Shown piece by piece: positions 18,562 through 27,265 of a DNA stretch of 48,683 nt. The notes beneath the pieces were generated by a model. That model saw nothing but the letters and a program-made list of their open reading frames with translations, searched no databases and had not been told where the DNA came from. Each line of letters begins with the position of its first letter. Position 1 is the stretch's first letter. The position numbers were made by a program, and so were the translations under genes. This stretch comes from Methylococcales bacterium (GTDB lineage: Bacteria > Pseudomonadota > Gammaproteobacteria > JABHGC01). The stretch lies in contig JABHGC010000036.1 of NCBI GenBank assembly GCA_018672285.1, positions 1-48,683 on the forward strand, given 5' to 3'.

Positions 18562-19518
18562 ATGGCGTTTTACTCTTCAGCCAAGTATGTGTTCTTTGCG
18601 TTTTTGTTTTTGTGTTCGACTCAATTGCAAGCCAATGATTTTAAGCCATTTTATGAGCAGTCAGAGCTTGGAAAAATTGATTGGGATGAGGGGATGATTT
18701 ATGGCGTAGGTAAAGGGTATTTAAAACATAATCGCCATTCTAAAATACACGCACTTCGGGCTGCACGTGCTTTGGCTTTTCAGTCGATTGTGAAATTAGC
18801 CGCCACAGTGAAGGTGAATGATCGAAATACCATTACCGAATTTGGTAATGGCTCAATGTTGGTACATTTAGAAGCATTTGTTAGTGGATATGAAGAGGTG
18901 GGTAATCGGTCTGTTGATGGCAGCAACCCCTATATTGAAATTACTTACCGTGTGCCGTTGCATGGGGTTAATGGTGTTGGTGCGAAGTTACTTGAGAAAG
19001 TCGGCATGGTGCAAAAAGGGGATGATTTTACGTTAGCTGAAGCAGAGGATGAAGTTTGGCTGGTGTTAGATGCCAGAGAGGTGAGTGGCAAACAAGTGTC
19101 TCCGGCTTTGTTTCCAAAAATTGTGAGTGCAACGGAGACGTTGTATCAAGTGGATAAATCGCTGGATAAAGCCTCACTAGTGACACGAGGTATGGCCAGT
19201 TATGTGTCAACAAACGAGCGCTTAGAAGGTGCGGCACCAGGTGACAAAAGTGCTTGGATAGAGCACATTTTATCCATTGTTGTTGCGGATGCACATGCCG
19301 GTGAGCGGAAAAAACGCCGGCGTTATATTGTTAAAAAAGTAGAAGACATAAAAGGATTATATAATACCAATTTAGTGGTTTCTGAGGCAGATGCAAAATC
19401 CATTAAAGCGGCTAATAACAGCTCGGGCATCTTGCAAAAAACGCGTGTTGTCGTGGTGGTATCCAGTGCGATTGGGGGCATTGAAGGTGCTTTAGAATAT
19501 CAGTTTGGGCTGCGTTAA
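18562..19518 (+). CDS. Exported LPP20/FlgP-like protein
   Basis: The 318-residue protein has a signal peptide (hydrophobic to about residue 25, cleavage near LQANDF) without a lipobox cysteine. The segment from HALRAARALAFQSIVKLAA through ITYRVPLHGVNG has the pattern of LPP20/FlgP domains: an Ala-rich helix, a strand pair, then a conserved V-P-L. The C-terminal third ends in beta-rich sequence with AIGGIEGAL. AGGTG at 18551-18555 serves ATG 18562; the in-frame GTG at 18553 overlaps it. The stop TAA directly abuts the ATG of the CHASE2 cyclase, so the two are strictly coupled. It is probably periplasmic, perhaps a sensor-side partner of the cyclase. Confidence 0.65.
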   Translation: MAFYSSAKYVFFAFLFLCSTQLQANDFKPFYEQSELGKIDWDEGMIYGVGKGYLKHNRHSKIHALRAARALAFQSIVKLAATVKVNDRNTITEFGNGSMLVHLEAFVSGYEEVGNRSVDGSNPYIEITYRVPLHGVNGVGAKLLEKVGMVQKGDDFTLAEAEDEVWLVLDAREVSGKQVSPALFPKIVSATETLYQVDKSLDKASLVTRGMASYVSTNERLEGAAPGDKSAWIEHILSIVVADAHAGERKKRRRYIVKKVEDIKGLYNTNLVVSEADAKSIKAANNSSGILQKTRVVVVVSSAIGGIEGALEYQFGLR

Positions 19519-21585
19519 ATGCAAGCCCCAAAGGCGTTAAATCTAAAACCTTTACCGGTCATTGTGGTGTTAGCGATAGGGGTTTTTATTGTCGCTTGGT
19601 TTTTAGGGCAAAAGCCATTTTTACAAACAGCCAATGCGTTTTTATATGATTTAAACTTCCGCCTGCAAGGGCAAACCCCTTCAGAACAAATTACCTTGAT
19701 TTTCTTGGATGACATCAGTGCTAAGTGGCTTAACAAAGGTCGAAACCCTTGGCACCGTAACCACTTTAGTACGGCATTAAAAAAATTATGTGATTTAAAA
19801 GCGAGGGTGGTCGGTGTTGATGCGGTGTTTAGCTCAGACAGTACTGCTGCGATAGACAGTGAGCTAGCAGGTGTTTTTTCAGACTGTAATAATGTGGTTC
19901 TGGCCAGAACCATTGTGGGTGATCTTCAGCCTATTCCGGTGTTATACGATGCGGTTTTAGGGGACGGTTTTATTGACTTGCCTCAAGATAGAGACACGGT
20001 ATTGAGGCGATTGCATCATCAAGCACTGCAAAAGCATGAAGAGGGTGTCGAAGTGATACCAGCCTTTTCATTAGAGGTGGTTCGAGCCTTTTTTGATATT
20101 GATTTTGCTTTTTTCACTGATGCATCAGGACAGCTTTGGTTAGGCACAGAAGAGGAAGGGCTCAAGTTACCTAAAGAATCATTGATGATTCAATTCAAAG
20201 GTAATTTCAGCCGATTCAAGCATTACTCTTTATCTGAACTACTCAGTGATCAGGTGCCAGAATCTGCGATAGCCAATAAAATCGTGTTAATTGGGACCAA
20301 TCGGCTTCTAGATCGAGATTTTTTTAGTACCCCATTTACTCGATTCTTAACCGCCTCAGATGACGTGATGGAAGGCATTAATGCCGTTGACTCAGTGATG
20401 ACTGTGCGTGAGCCCGGTGTCGCTGTTCATGCACATGCCATTCAAACACTCTTAGATCAAGACTATGCACAGCCAATATCTCAACTAGGTGCCGTGATTT
20501 ATATCGTCTTTATTATCTTCATTGGCGTCATTTTTTATTTGGGGAAGCTGTCTGCGATTAGTGAATTAGTATTTTGGGCTGGCGGGGCGGTGACCATTAT
20601 TATCAGTGGTTATTTATTTTTCCTTTCTGGCATTATTGTTGAAACAGCACCAGGGCTCTTGGTCTGGGTGCTGCAATACGCCAATGGGATCTCATGGCGC
20701 AAGTATCTTGAGTCTCACAAGCAGCGTTTTGTGACCGACTTATTGGGTAAGAATGTCTCATCGCATGTTGCTGAAGCGATGATTAATGATATTGGTGCGG
20801 TGATTGAAGGTAAGCGCCAAGAAGTCACCTTGTTTTTCTCGGATATCAGGGGTTTTACCAGCATTTCAGAAAAGCTTACGGCGAGTGAAACAAGCCAGTT
20901 ACTCAACCACTACTTTGGCAAAATGTTACCGATGATTCAGGCCGACAAAGGCACAGTGGATAAACTCATGGGAGATGGCATCATGGCTTTTTATGGTGCA
21001 CCTGTGGTGAATGATAACCATGCCAACCAAGCCGCAAAAACAGCACTGGCTATGGTGACTGTTATTAAAGACATGCAAACAGATGGCATTAAAGGGTGTG
21101 AAACGTTAATGGCTGGCATTGGTTTAAACACAGGTGATGCAGTTATTGGTGTGTTAGGCAGCCAAGATATTTGGGATTATACCGCGATTGGTGACAGTGT
21201 TAATTTAGCGGCTCGCATTGAAAGTTTAAACAAACGCTACGGCACGTTAATCTTGATTAGTGCATCGACGAAAGCGCAGTTAGATCCTGAGTATATTACC
21301 CGAGAAGTGGATTGTGTGGCGGTGAAAGGGAAAACGGAAGCCGTGGTTTTGTATGAATTAATGGGGTATGAGTCGCACCCCGAACAGGATGTCATTGATT
21401 GTTTTAAGCAGGCAGTAATTGCGTTTCACGATCAACAATTGGATGCGGCAAAGCAGGGCTTTGCTGCAGTGAAAGAACAGTGGCCTGAGGATATTCCTAC
21501 ACAATTGTACCTCGATAAGCTGAGTAAAATTGAAATAGAGGGCTGGGAGAGCTGGACTGGGGTGGTCAAGCTCTCCGAAAAATAA
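19519..21585 (+). CDS. CHASE2-domain class III adenylate cyclase
   Basis: The 688-residue membrane receptor-cyclase has an N-terminal transmembrane helix (about 14-30), a periplasmic CHASE2 domain (about 35-320) and three closely spaced transmembrane helices (about 325-400). A class III cyclase domain follows (about 430-600). Catalytic residues are intact: metal-binding Asp442 (FFSDIRGFTS) and Asp486 (MGDGIMAF), the adenine-specifying pair Lys482 and Thr555, and Asn562 and Arg566 (SVNLAARIE). ATP as substrate is therefore expected, giving cAMP in the cytoplasm. The roughly 80-residue C-terminal tail is helical. It starts with no gap after the LPP20-like gene. The CHASE2 ligand is unknown. Confidence 0.9.
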   Translation: MQAPKALNLKPLPVIVVLAIGVFIVAWFLGQKPFLQTANAFLYDLNFRLQGQTPSEQITLIFLDDISAKWLNKGRNPWHRNHFSTALKKLCDLKARVVGVDAVFSSDSTAAIDSELAGVFSDCNNVVLARTIVGDLQPIPVLYDAVLGDGFIDLPQDRDTVLRRLHHQALQKHEEGVEVIPAFSLEVVRAFFDIDFAFFTDASGQLWLGTEEEGLKLPKESLMIQFKGNFSRFKHYSLSELLSDQVPESAIANKIVLIGTNRLLDRDFFSTPFTRFLTASDDVMEGINAVDSVMTVREPGVAVHAHAIQTLLDQDYAQPISQLGAVIYIVFIIFIGVIFYLGKLSAISELVFWAGGAVTIIISGYLFFLSGIIVETAPGLLVWVLQYANGISWRKYLESHKQRFVTDLLGKNVSSHVAEAMINDIGAVIEGKRQEVTLFFSDIRGFTSISEKLTASETSQLLNHYFGKMLPMIQADKGTVDKLMGDGIMAFYGAPVVNDNHANQAAKTALAMVTVIKDMQTDGIKGCETLMAGIGLNTGDAVIGVLGSQDIWDYTAIGDSVNLAARIESLNKRYGTLILISASTKAQLDPEYITREVDCVAVKGKTEAVVLYELMGYESHPEQDVIDCFKQAVIAFHDQQLDAAKQGFAAVKEQWPEDIPTQLYLDKLSKIEIEGWESWTGVVKLSEK

Positions 21586-21597
21586 GCGTATCAATGC

Positions 21598-23703
21598 TTA
21601 GTTTGATGCAGCTGGTGCACCTTGTACTTGCTTCACAAACTGAAACTGAGAAGGCTCTGTGCCACCATACGTGCAATAAAAGGCATCTTCTTTAAAGGTC
21701 AAAATACACTCATCGTTAACATATTCTGCGGCAGGTTTTTCCCATTCAGAAAAGTCACTGTCACACACATCATTAGGGCGTGAGCGTTCTCGGGTGTAGC
21801 TGACTTGTAATGCAGAACCGGAGTGCTTCCAGGTGTACTCTGATTCTAATACTTTGCACTTCCCATCTTCTGAGAAACGTTGATAAAGACCTGTGCCATC
21901 CGCCTTGATGCTTTCTTGGCCATCAGCGGTAAAGGCGCAGCCATTGGAAAGGATGTTAATGTTGTATTCGCCGACAATTGAAGACGGTGTTGACGTGCCC
22001 TTAGTCGCTTGAATATCGGCTTTCATTTCGTTGACCCAACCGCGTTTATCAAAATGGCTGAGAATACTAATGTCGCCTTCAAAGCCAGTTAAAGACGCGG
22101 CCATTGTTTCTGCGAGTAAGCAGCTACTGGGAGAAACGGCATTTTGAGTCATGATTTCAGGCCAAAACTTCTGTTTTGCATCCGCTAAAATGACACTTAA
22201 TTTACTGTAGTTAAAAGACTCAAATAAGATGCCATTGCTGGTGGGTTTTTCAGTGCTCATATTGGCGACGCGTTTAGCCGCAGTATCGCCGACGTAAGCC
22301 ACTAAATGTGAGCCCTTTAAGGCAACATACAAAGGAGGCAGGTTATATTGTTGGCTAATGGCCGTTAACGCAGGGATATCTACTAACGCGGGCTCTTCTG
22401 ATAATTTAATGGCACCTAATTGAGGCACTGCCCCGGTTAGCATAAACCATAGGTTTTTAGCGTTATCTGAGGTGATAGACACAATTGCATCAAGTGACTT
22501 GATGGGCTGTTTTAAATCATCGCCTAGTTGGATATCTTGGATCGCAAGACCGGCACCTTTAAGGCCGTACACTGTACTTAATGATAAAGTGACGATGCCT
22601 GGGTCTATGCTGTCGAGCATCTGCTGCATTTTGGCCACTGCATCACACTCTGACTTTTGCTGATTCATAGATTGTTTCATGGTCTTTAATAAGCTGCCGA
22701 TTTTGGCAACATCACTGCCTAAGCCGAAGCCAATTAAATTATCGTTAAACTGGGTGAGGTAATTGGGGATATAACCTTGAACCTTTTTCAGCTCGGTAGA
22801 GATTGATTCTGCTAATTCAATGGTGAACTCATAATTTGCAACCATGCGGTTGTCTTTCACATCATATTTGTCAAAACCAATTACGATGCGAGGCATTAAC
22901 CCTGCCATGCGCTTATATTCGCTGGCACAGCTGTCTGTTTGTTTGTTTTGGATCTCTTTGATCATCTCATCGCTGGTGATCATTTCGTACCAAACGTTGT
23001 TATCAACCTGTAGTAGTGAATCAATTAGTCGCTCATTGTCATAGACGAAAATGCCAGGGTAGGACAAAAATTGGTACTGTTGGTTGATATGTTTAAGCAA
23101 GGTTGAGTCTGCAAAATTTTTCTGCGGCAGGGTAAGGCCGAAGATTTTAGATTTGGTCTCGTCTGAGGTTTTTTTAGAGATGAGGGCAAGTGTTGCATCT
23201 TGCTTAACTAAAGCGACGATAAAGCTGTAATCTGTCCCTAAAGGGTATTCTCGGTACGAAATGTTCTGAAAGCTTGCAGGTACGTGTTTAAATTGGCTTT
23301 TTGATTCGGCACGGTCAAAAATGGCCCAAAAAGCGTCACTGTTTTCAATGCTGGTTTTAATGACTGGGGAGCCGCCTTGTAAATAGATCACCTGTTTCAT
23401 TTCTTTGGGCAAACCAAAATAGGTTTGAAAGCGCTTAGAAGAGGAGACATTCATGAGTAAGTCATTGTAAATGTGGGCAAAAAAACTGGTTGTCGGGTCC
23501 ATGTCAGTGGTTGGTAGCTGGTTTGCATAACTGATTTGTGCCGTGTTGAAATCAAACATTGGTTGTATGCTGAGGTTACCTGCAAATAATGGGGTATCAG
23601 CAGGAACAAATTTTAAGTAGGGGTTGTTAATGTCGGTTTCTTTTTCTTGGCAACCAATGAGTGTTATGCCTGCAAGCACAACCAGAGTGAGCAGTTTTTT
23701 CAC
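21598..23703 (-). CDS. Large lipoprotein of unknown family
   Basis: The 701-residue protein has a lipoprotein signal (MKKLL..., lipobox LIGC with Cys18). The mature part begins with a V-P-A-D-T-P-L-F motif that opens several families of large secreted proteins of unknown function. Residues about 570-690 form a Cys-containing segment (C-A-F-T-A-D-G-Q, then Y-T-R-E-R-S-R, then Y-C-T-Y-G-G) that could be a small separate beta domain. I recognise no enzymatic motif. The gene converges tail to tail with the cyclase (12 bases apart) and lies downstream of a CsgG-like gene after a terminator, so it probably has its own promoter in 23704-23771. Confidence 0.7.
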   Translation of the reverse strand: MKKLLTLVVLAGITLIGCQEKETDINNPYLKFVPADTPLFAGNLSIQPMFDFNTAQISYANQLPTTDMDPTTSFFAHIYNDLLMNVSSSKRFQTYFGLPKEMKQVIYLQGGSPVIKTSIENSDAFWAIFDRAESKSQFKHVPASFQNISYREYPLGTDYSFIVALVKQDATLALISKKTSDETKSKIFGLTLPQKNFADSTLLKHINQQYQFLSYPGIFVYDNERLIDSLLQVDNNVWYEMITSDEMIKEIQNKQTDSCASEYKRMAGLMPRIVIGFDKYDVKDNRMVANYEFTIELAESISTELKKVQGYIPNYLTQFNDNLIGFGLGSDVAKIGSLLKTMKQSMNQQKSECDAVAKMQQMLDSIDPGIVTLSLSTVYGLKGAGLAIQDIQLGDDLKQPIKSLDAIVSITSDNAKNLWFMLTGAVPQLGAIKLSEEPALVDIPALTAISQQYNLPPLYVALKGSHLVAYVGDTAAKRVANMSTEKPTSNGILFESFNYSKLSVILADAKQKFWPEIMTQNAVSPSSCLLAETMAASLTGFEGDISILSHFDKRGWVNEMKADIQATKGTSTPSSIVGEYNINILSNGCAFTADGQESIKADGTGLYQRFSEDGKCKVLESEYTWKHSGSALQVSYTRERSRPNDVCDSDFSEWEKPAAEYVNDECILTFKEDAFYCTYGGTEPSQFQFVKQVQGAPAASN

Positions 23704-23771
23704 AAATGAATCCTTTAAGAGACGAGGTAAGATAATCGGGGTAGTTTACATGAGATGAGCAAAGATAAGAA

Positions 23772-23796
23772 CGTGAGTAGCAGGGTGCTACTCACG
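23772..23796. terminator. Strong hairpin terminator between the CsgG-like gene and the large lipoprotein gene
   Basis: The perfect 11-base stem CGTGAGTAGCA / TGCTACTCACG has a GGG loop. On the minus strand it is followed by T-rich TTCTTATCTTT; on the plus strand a run of six T starts at 23801. It lies 11 bases beyond the stop at 23808. Confidence 0.7.
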
Positions 23797-23807
23797 GGGA
23801 TTTTTTA

Positions 23808-24806
23808 TTATTTGCTGAGCTGGTCTAGTTTTGATTTGGTTCGTGCATCTAAACGGCCTGTGACAGGTAATTGATAGTCTTGTTGGAAATTAGTGGTAGC
23901 AATCGTCGTTTTCTTACCAGGAATGCCATCAGGACGGCCTGTGTTGTAACCTAGCTTGTTTAACAGAGATTGGTATCGTTTGATGGCAGGGTCACCGGTT
24001 GCTCTACGTTTTTTAGGGCGGGTATCTTTACCTTTTTCGTCAATTTCCTGCACTAATTTTTGAACCAAACGTTGGATGGCGGTATCCATAGTAGTGCCCC
24101 CCGTTTGGGATTGTGTGACACCTAAAATAGAGACCGATTTAGCACCAACTTCTATTTTCTCTTCAACATAACCGGTGGCAACTTGTTCTGTTGTGCTGGC
24201 ATGAAGTAGCTTGTAGCGCATGCCTATAATCCATACGCCAGCTGAGTCTGACACTTTAATTGAGCTGCCTATGGTGTTAGCAATATTGGCGCTACGAGGG
24301 TCATCGGTTGTGTTGCCAAGGATGTTACCTAATGCGCTGCCGTCGAAGCTAGTGCCCGCAGTGGCTGCTTTTTCAGCTTTTAAAATATCAAATTTGAGGA
24401 AAAAATTGGTTGATTTGAAGCGGCCGCGCTTGAATTTTCTAAGTGCACCGCGGCTGCCCATATTGACAGCAAGGGTGAGTTCATCGAGTAGGGGGCCTAA
24501 ATCACTTCGCTCAAGAACTCGAAAATTGGCCAAGCTCAACTCAAGCTCTGCAAAGTCTGCAATATTGTTGGGCTGAACTTGTTGAGTGAAAGTGGCATTG
24601 TTACTCTTGATTTTACCTGGGAGAACGACGACAACCGGGCCTCTAATGTGCTTATTAGCGTACTCGATGGGTTTGTTTAGGTTTTGCTCTGCTTGGGTAT
24701 TTGCCGCTTGCGATGCAGTACCACCTTGAAGATTAAACCCATTCTGTGCACAACTAGCGAGTAAAGTGGCGCAGCAGAGTACGGTGAATTGTTTTAGAAG
24801 CGTCAT
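23808..24806 (-). CDS. CsgG-like lipoprotein with C-terminal peptidoglycan-binding domain
   Basis: The 332-residue lipoprotein (lipobox LLASC) has a CsgG/LpoB-like domain (about 55-265), recognisable from the VVVLPGKIKSNN strand, the segment FRVLERSDLGPLLDE and a late GGTTMDTAIQRLVQKLV helix. Residues about 272-330 form a PG_binding_1 module (YQSLLNKLGYNTGRPDGIPG, then FQQDYQLPVTGRLD). The N-terminal 265 residues are closely similar to the protein encoded at 25006-25791, so the two are tandem paralogues, and only this one has the wall-binding extension. Its hairpin-flanked position suggests a separate transcript. CsgG itself forms an outer-membrane export pore, while LpoB activates a penicillin-binding protein. 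Which applies here is unknown. Confidence 0.8.
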   Translation of the reverse strand: MTLLKQFTVLCCATLLASCAQNGFNLQGGTASQAANTQAEQNLNKPIEYANKHIRGPVVVVLPGKIKSNNATFTQQVQPNNIADFAELELSLANFRVLERSDLGPLLDELTLAVNMGSRGALRKFKRGRFKSTNFFLKFDILKAEKAATAGTSFDGSALGNILGNTTDDPRSANIANTIGSSIKVSDSAGVWIIGMRYKLLHASTTEQVATGYVEEKIEVGAKSVSILGVTQSQTGGTTMDTAIQRLVQKLVQEIDEKGKDTRPKKRRATGDPAIKRYQSLLNKLGYNTGRPDGIPGKKTTIATTNFQQDYQLPVTGRLDARTKSKLDQLSK

Positions 24807-24973
24807 GTCGTCTCTCTGAATATTATATTAGAATATGATAATTGTATCATGCTCTGTGATGGATCGGTAATATGAACCCAAATTACTTCATTAAATTTTA
24901 AAATTAATGGTATTTAGGTATTTTTTTTAGGGATATTACAGAATGGGGGAGACGAAGGGAAATGCTAAAAGCA

Positions 24974-24994
24974 GGGGAGTGTGTGTCACTCCCC
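24974..24994 (-). terminator. Hairpin after the CsgG-like gene at 25006
   Basis: GGGGAGTG / CACTCCCC form an 8-base stem with a 5-base loop just after the stop codon. On the minus strand a T-run precedes the stem and only TGCTTTTAG follows, so termination efficiency is uncertain. Confidence 0.5.
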
Positions 24995-25005
24995 GAAAAA
25001 AAGGT

Positions 25006-25791
25006 TTATTTACCGCGGCGGTCAATGTCCTGTACGGCTTTCTGAACCAAGCGTTGAACGATGGTATCCAGGGTTGTGCCGCCAGTTTGAGCTTGTGAAA
25101 CACCCAATACTGAAACAGACTTAGCACCGACTTCCATTTTCTCTTCAAAGTAACCGGTCGCGATTTGCTCTGTGGTCTCAGCACTTAAGATTTTATAGCG
25201 CATGCCAACGACCCAAACGCCAGAGCTATCTGCTGTTTGTACCGAAGAGCCAACAGTGTTTGCAATATCCGCACTGCGAGAGTTGCCGAGTAAATTGCCT
25301 GCAATGTTACCAAGCGCTCTGCCATCAAAACCGGTACTTGCCGTGGCGGCTTTTTCAGCTTTTAGCACGTCCATTTTGATGAAAAGTTTGGTTGACTTGA
25401 ATTTACCCCGGCGAAATTTTCGAAGCGCACTTGGGTCACCCATGGTTACGGCAAGATTCAGCTCATTCATTAATGGGCCTAAATCAGAGCGTTCAAGGAC
25501 ACCAAAGTTGGCGTTACCTAATTCTAACTCGGCAAAATCTGCAATATTGTTAGCGGAAACCTGTTGTTTAAAGGTGACGTTATTACTCTTGATCTTACCT
25601 GGTAATACCACGACAGTGGGGCCACGACGGTTCGCATTGGAATAACTCACAGGGCGATATAAATTTTGGTCAGCCTGGTTGTTTGCAGCACGAGAAGCGG
25701 TGCCACCTTGTAGATTAAAGCCGTTTCCAGCTAAGCAACCGCTGAGTGCGACTGGCACAAATAACGCGGCGGCTATTTTTAAGATGTTCAT
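25006..25791 (-). CDS. CsgG-like lipoprotein (paralogue without wall-binding domain)
   Basis: The 261-residue lipoprotein starts at ATG 25791, preceded by AAGGA; an in-frame ATG at 25809 lacks a ribosome-binding site. The lipobox is ALSGC. It shares nearly the whole pattern of its neighbour: GNGFNLQGGTASRAA after the lipid anchor, VVVLPGKIKSNN, FGVLERSDLGPLMNE, AEKAATASTGFDGRALG and GGTTLDTIVQRLVQKAV. It stops where the neighbour's peptidoglycan-binding module would begin. The upstream FlgT-like gene ends 32 bases before this start, so the two are probably co-transcribed. The ordered tandem suggests duplication followed by gain or loss of the C-terminal module. Confidence 0.8.
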   Translation of the reverse strand: MNILKIAAALFVPVALSGCLAGNGFNLQGGTASRAANNQADQNLYRPVSYSNANRRGPTVVVLPGKIKSNNVTFKQQVSANNIADFAELELGNANFGVLERSDLGPLMNELNLAVTMGDPSALRKFRRGKFKSTKLFIKMDVLKAEKAATASTGFDGRALGNIAGNLLGNSRSADIANTVGSSVQTADSSGVWVVGMRYKILSAETTEQIATGYFEEKMEVGAKSVSVLGVSQAQTGGTTLDTIVQRLVQKAVQDIDRRGK

Positions 25792-25823
25792 TCTTGATAT
25801 GTCCTTCATAGAGTAAATAATGG

Positions 25824-27254
25824 TTAGAAACCTTTTACTGCACCTAATGCATCGTCGGCAAATTCGTTGCCGTCGTTTGCCATTGCTTTAACCGCCTCAG
25901 GGTTGATTGAGGCTACTTTTTCCATTGCCGCTTTAGATTGAACCAAGCTTTTTAAGCGCTCTGGAGTGGCTGAAACCAATGATGCTGGTGGTGAGTTGTT
26001 AAATTTGTTCATAATTTCTTGTTCGCTGGACTCGGAGGAAAAACTCACTTTGATCACCCGACCTTGAACAGAGTTAAACCGGAATGCACGCTCTTGTAAT
26101 TTGGCATTAAGGGGCTTAACCACTGTGTTATTTACCAGTTTAGCAAAGTTATTGCTAGAACCTGTAAACTCGACTTCAAATAATGACACACCGTTCGCGT
26201 CATAGTTTCTAAAATCAACATTTAAAATAGGGCGCAAACCAATCATTTCCTTTTTAAACAGTTCGCCAACGTCGTAAGTGGGTAGGCCTAGAACGTGTAG
26301 CTCATATATTTGGCTTGCTGCCGATAAGTGCTCTTCAAAAAAGCTTTTGCTGAATTCTCGGCCAATCATGCGACCAATATCTTCAAGTGCTTCGTCTTCA
26401 GATGCCCAGGTTTTTTTCCTAGGGACTTTGTTGTTGAAGTAAATTTCTTCGCCAGTGTGGCTGTAAAGGCAATTCACTGTCCAGGAGGTCAGTTTGTATT
26501 TGGTAATGCGTAGGCCAGAGGCTTTTAAAGTGAGGTCGATTTTTTTAAATTTCGCTTCACCGCCAATTTCAAAATCAGATACTCGGCGCCTTACGGCAGA
26601 AGCGGCAGCATCTGTTTGGCCACTTAACATGGCACTTTCAGCATCTTGCTGTTTTAAGTTGGCAGCAGCTTCCTTAGACCATACGCGGTAGCCAAACCCT
26701 TTGATTTGCTCTTTTAAGATATTTTCAGCAATAGGGGAGCGTTCTCGGTCGTTGTTTCCACCACGTTCGGCGTTCCGTACGGTAATGGAAACCGAAATTT
26801 TGGGGTTGCCACTTTGTTTGATGTGAAAAGTCCGCTCTCCACGAGACATTCCTTTCAGTGCTTCTTGAACACTGCCAACATACACTTCCGCTTTAATGAG
26901 CATGTGCATGAAGCCATCCTTACCTTTCCAAGGGCGACTTTCTTTTATCACACTTTTAATTAAACCTTTGGTCTTTGTCATGATGCGATCATGAATTAAG
27001 GTGTAGTTTTCAACCAAAGATTCACTTTCAACATAGGCGCCAACTACTTTCTCAATGGCTTGTTTTTTGGCATCTTCACGTAATGCGTCAATGAGCAAAC
27101 CTTTGTCTCGTTTGTAGGTGTCAGCCTCAGGGTCGGCAAGACCTTCTGCGGTGACAATCATGGTTTTGCCTGCAGCATAGGTGGTGCCAGAAAAAGCCAT
27201 CAGTAGCGCGAAACAGCTAAGGAGCAAGGTTGTGTGTATTGGTTTCTTATTCAT
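25824..27254 (-). CDS. Exported FlgT-like protein
   Basis: The protein has 476 residues from ATG 27254; an in-frame ATG at 27281 would overlap the preceding gene. A signal peptide ends near TTYAAG. The N-terminal region (about 30-120) shows the FlgT-N/LPP20 pattern: a run of DALREDAKKQAIEKVVG, then VESESLVENYTLIHDRIM, then a KG-I-K strand. A middle TolB-N-like and a C-terminal beta domain may follow, as in FlgT, but motifs there are too weak to be sure. Vibrio FlgT organises the H and T rings of the sodium flagellar motor. No flagellar genes are nearby, so only a structural resemblance is claimed. It is encoded 11 bases after the TolB-N/FlgO-like gene. Confidence 0.6.
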   Translation of the reverse strand: MNKKPIHTTLLLSCFALLMAFSGTTYAAGKTMIVTAEGLADPEADTYKRDKGLLIDALREDAKKQAIEKVVGAYVESESLVENYTLIHDRIMTKTKGLIKSVIKESRPWKGKDGFMHMLIKAEVYVGSVQEALKGMSRGERTFHIKQSGNPKISVSITVRNAERGGNNDRERSPIAENILKEQIKGFGYRVWSKEAAANLKQQDAESAMLSGQTDAAASAVRRRVSDFEIGGEAKFKKIDLTLKASGLRITKYKLTSWTVNCLYSHTGEEIYFNNKVPRKKTWASEDEALEDIGRMIGREFSKSFFEEHLSAASQIYELHVLGLPTYDVGELFKKEMIGLRPILNVDFRNYDANGVSLFEVEFTGSSNNFAKLVNNTVVKPLNAKLQERAFRFNSVQGRVIKVSFSSESSEQEIMNKFNNSPPASLVSATPERLKSLVQSKAAMEKVASINPEAVKAMANDGNEFADDALGAVKGF

Positions 27255-27265
27255 AGGAGTTCCCA

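Noticed and set aside
24220..25645. Plus-strand open frames of 118 and 147 codons inside the two CsgG-like genes
   Set aside because: They are antisense to paralogues, so they resemble each other only because the real genes do.
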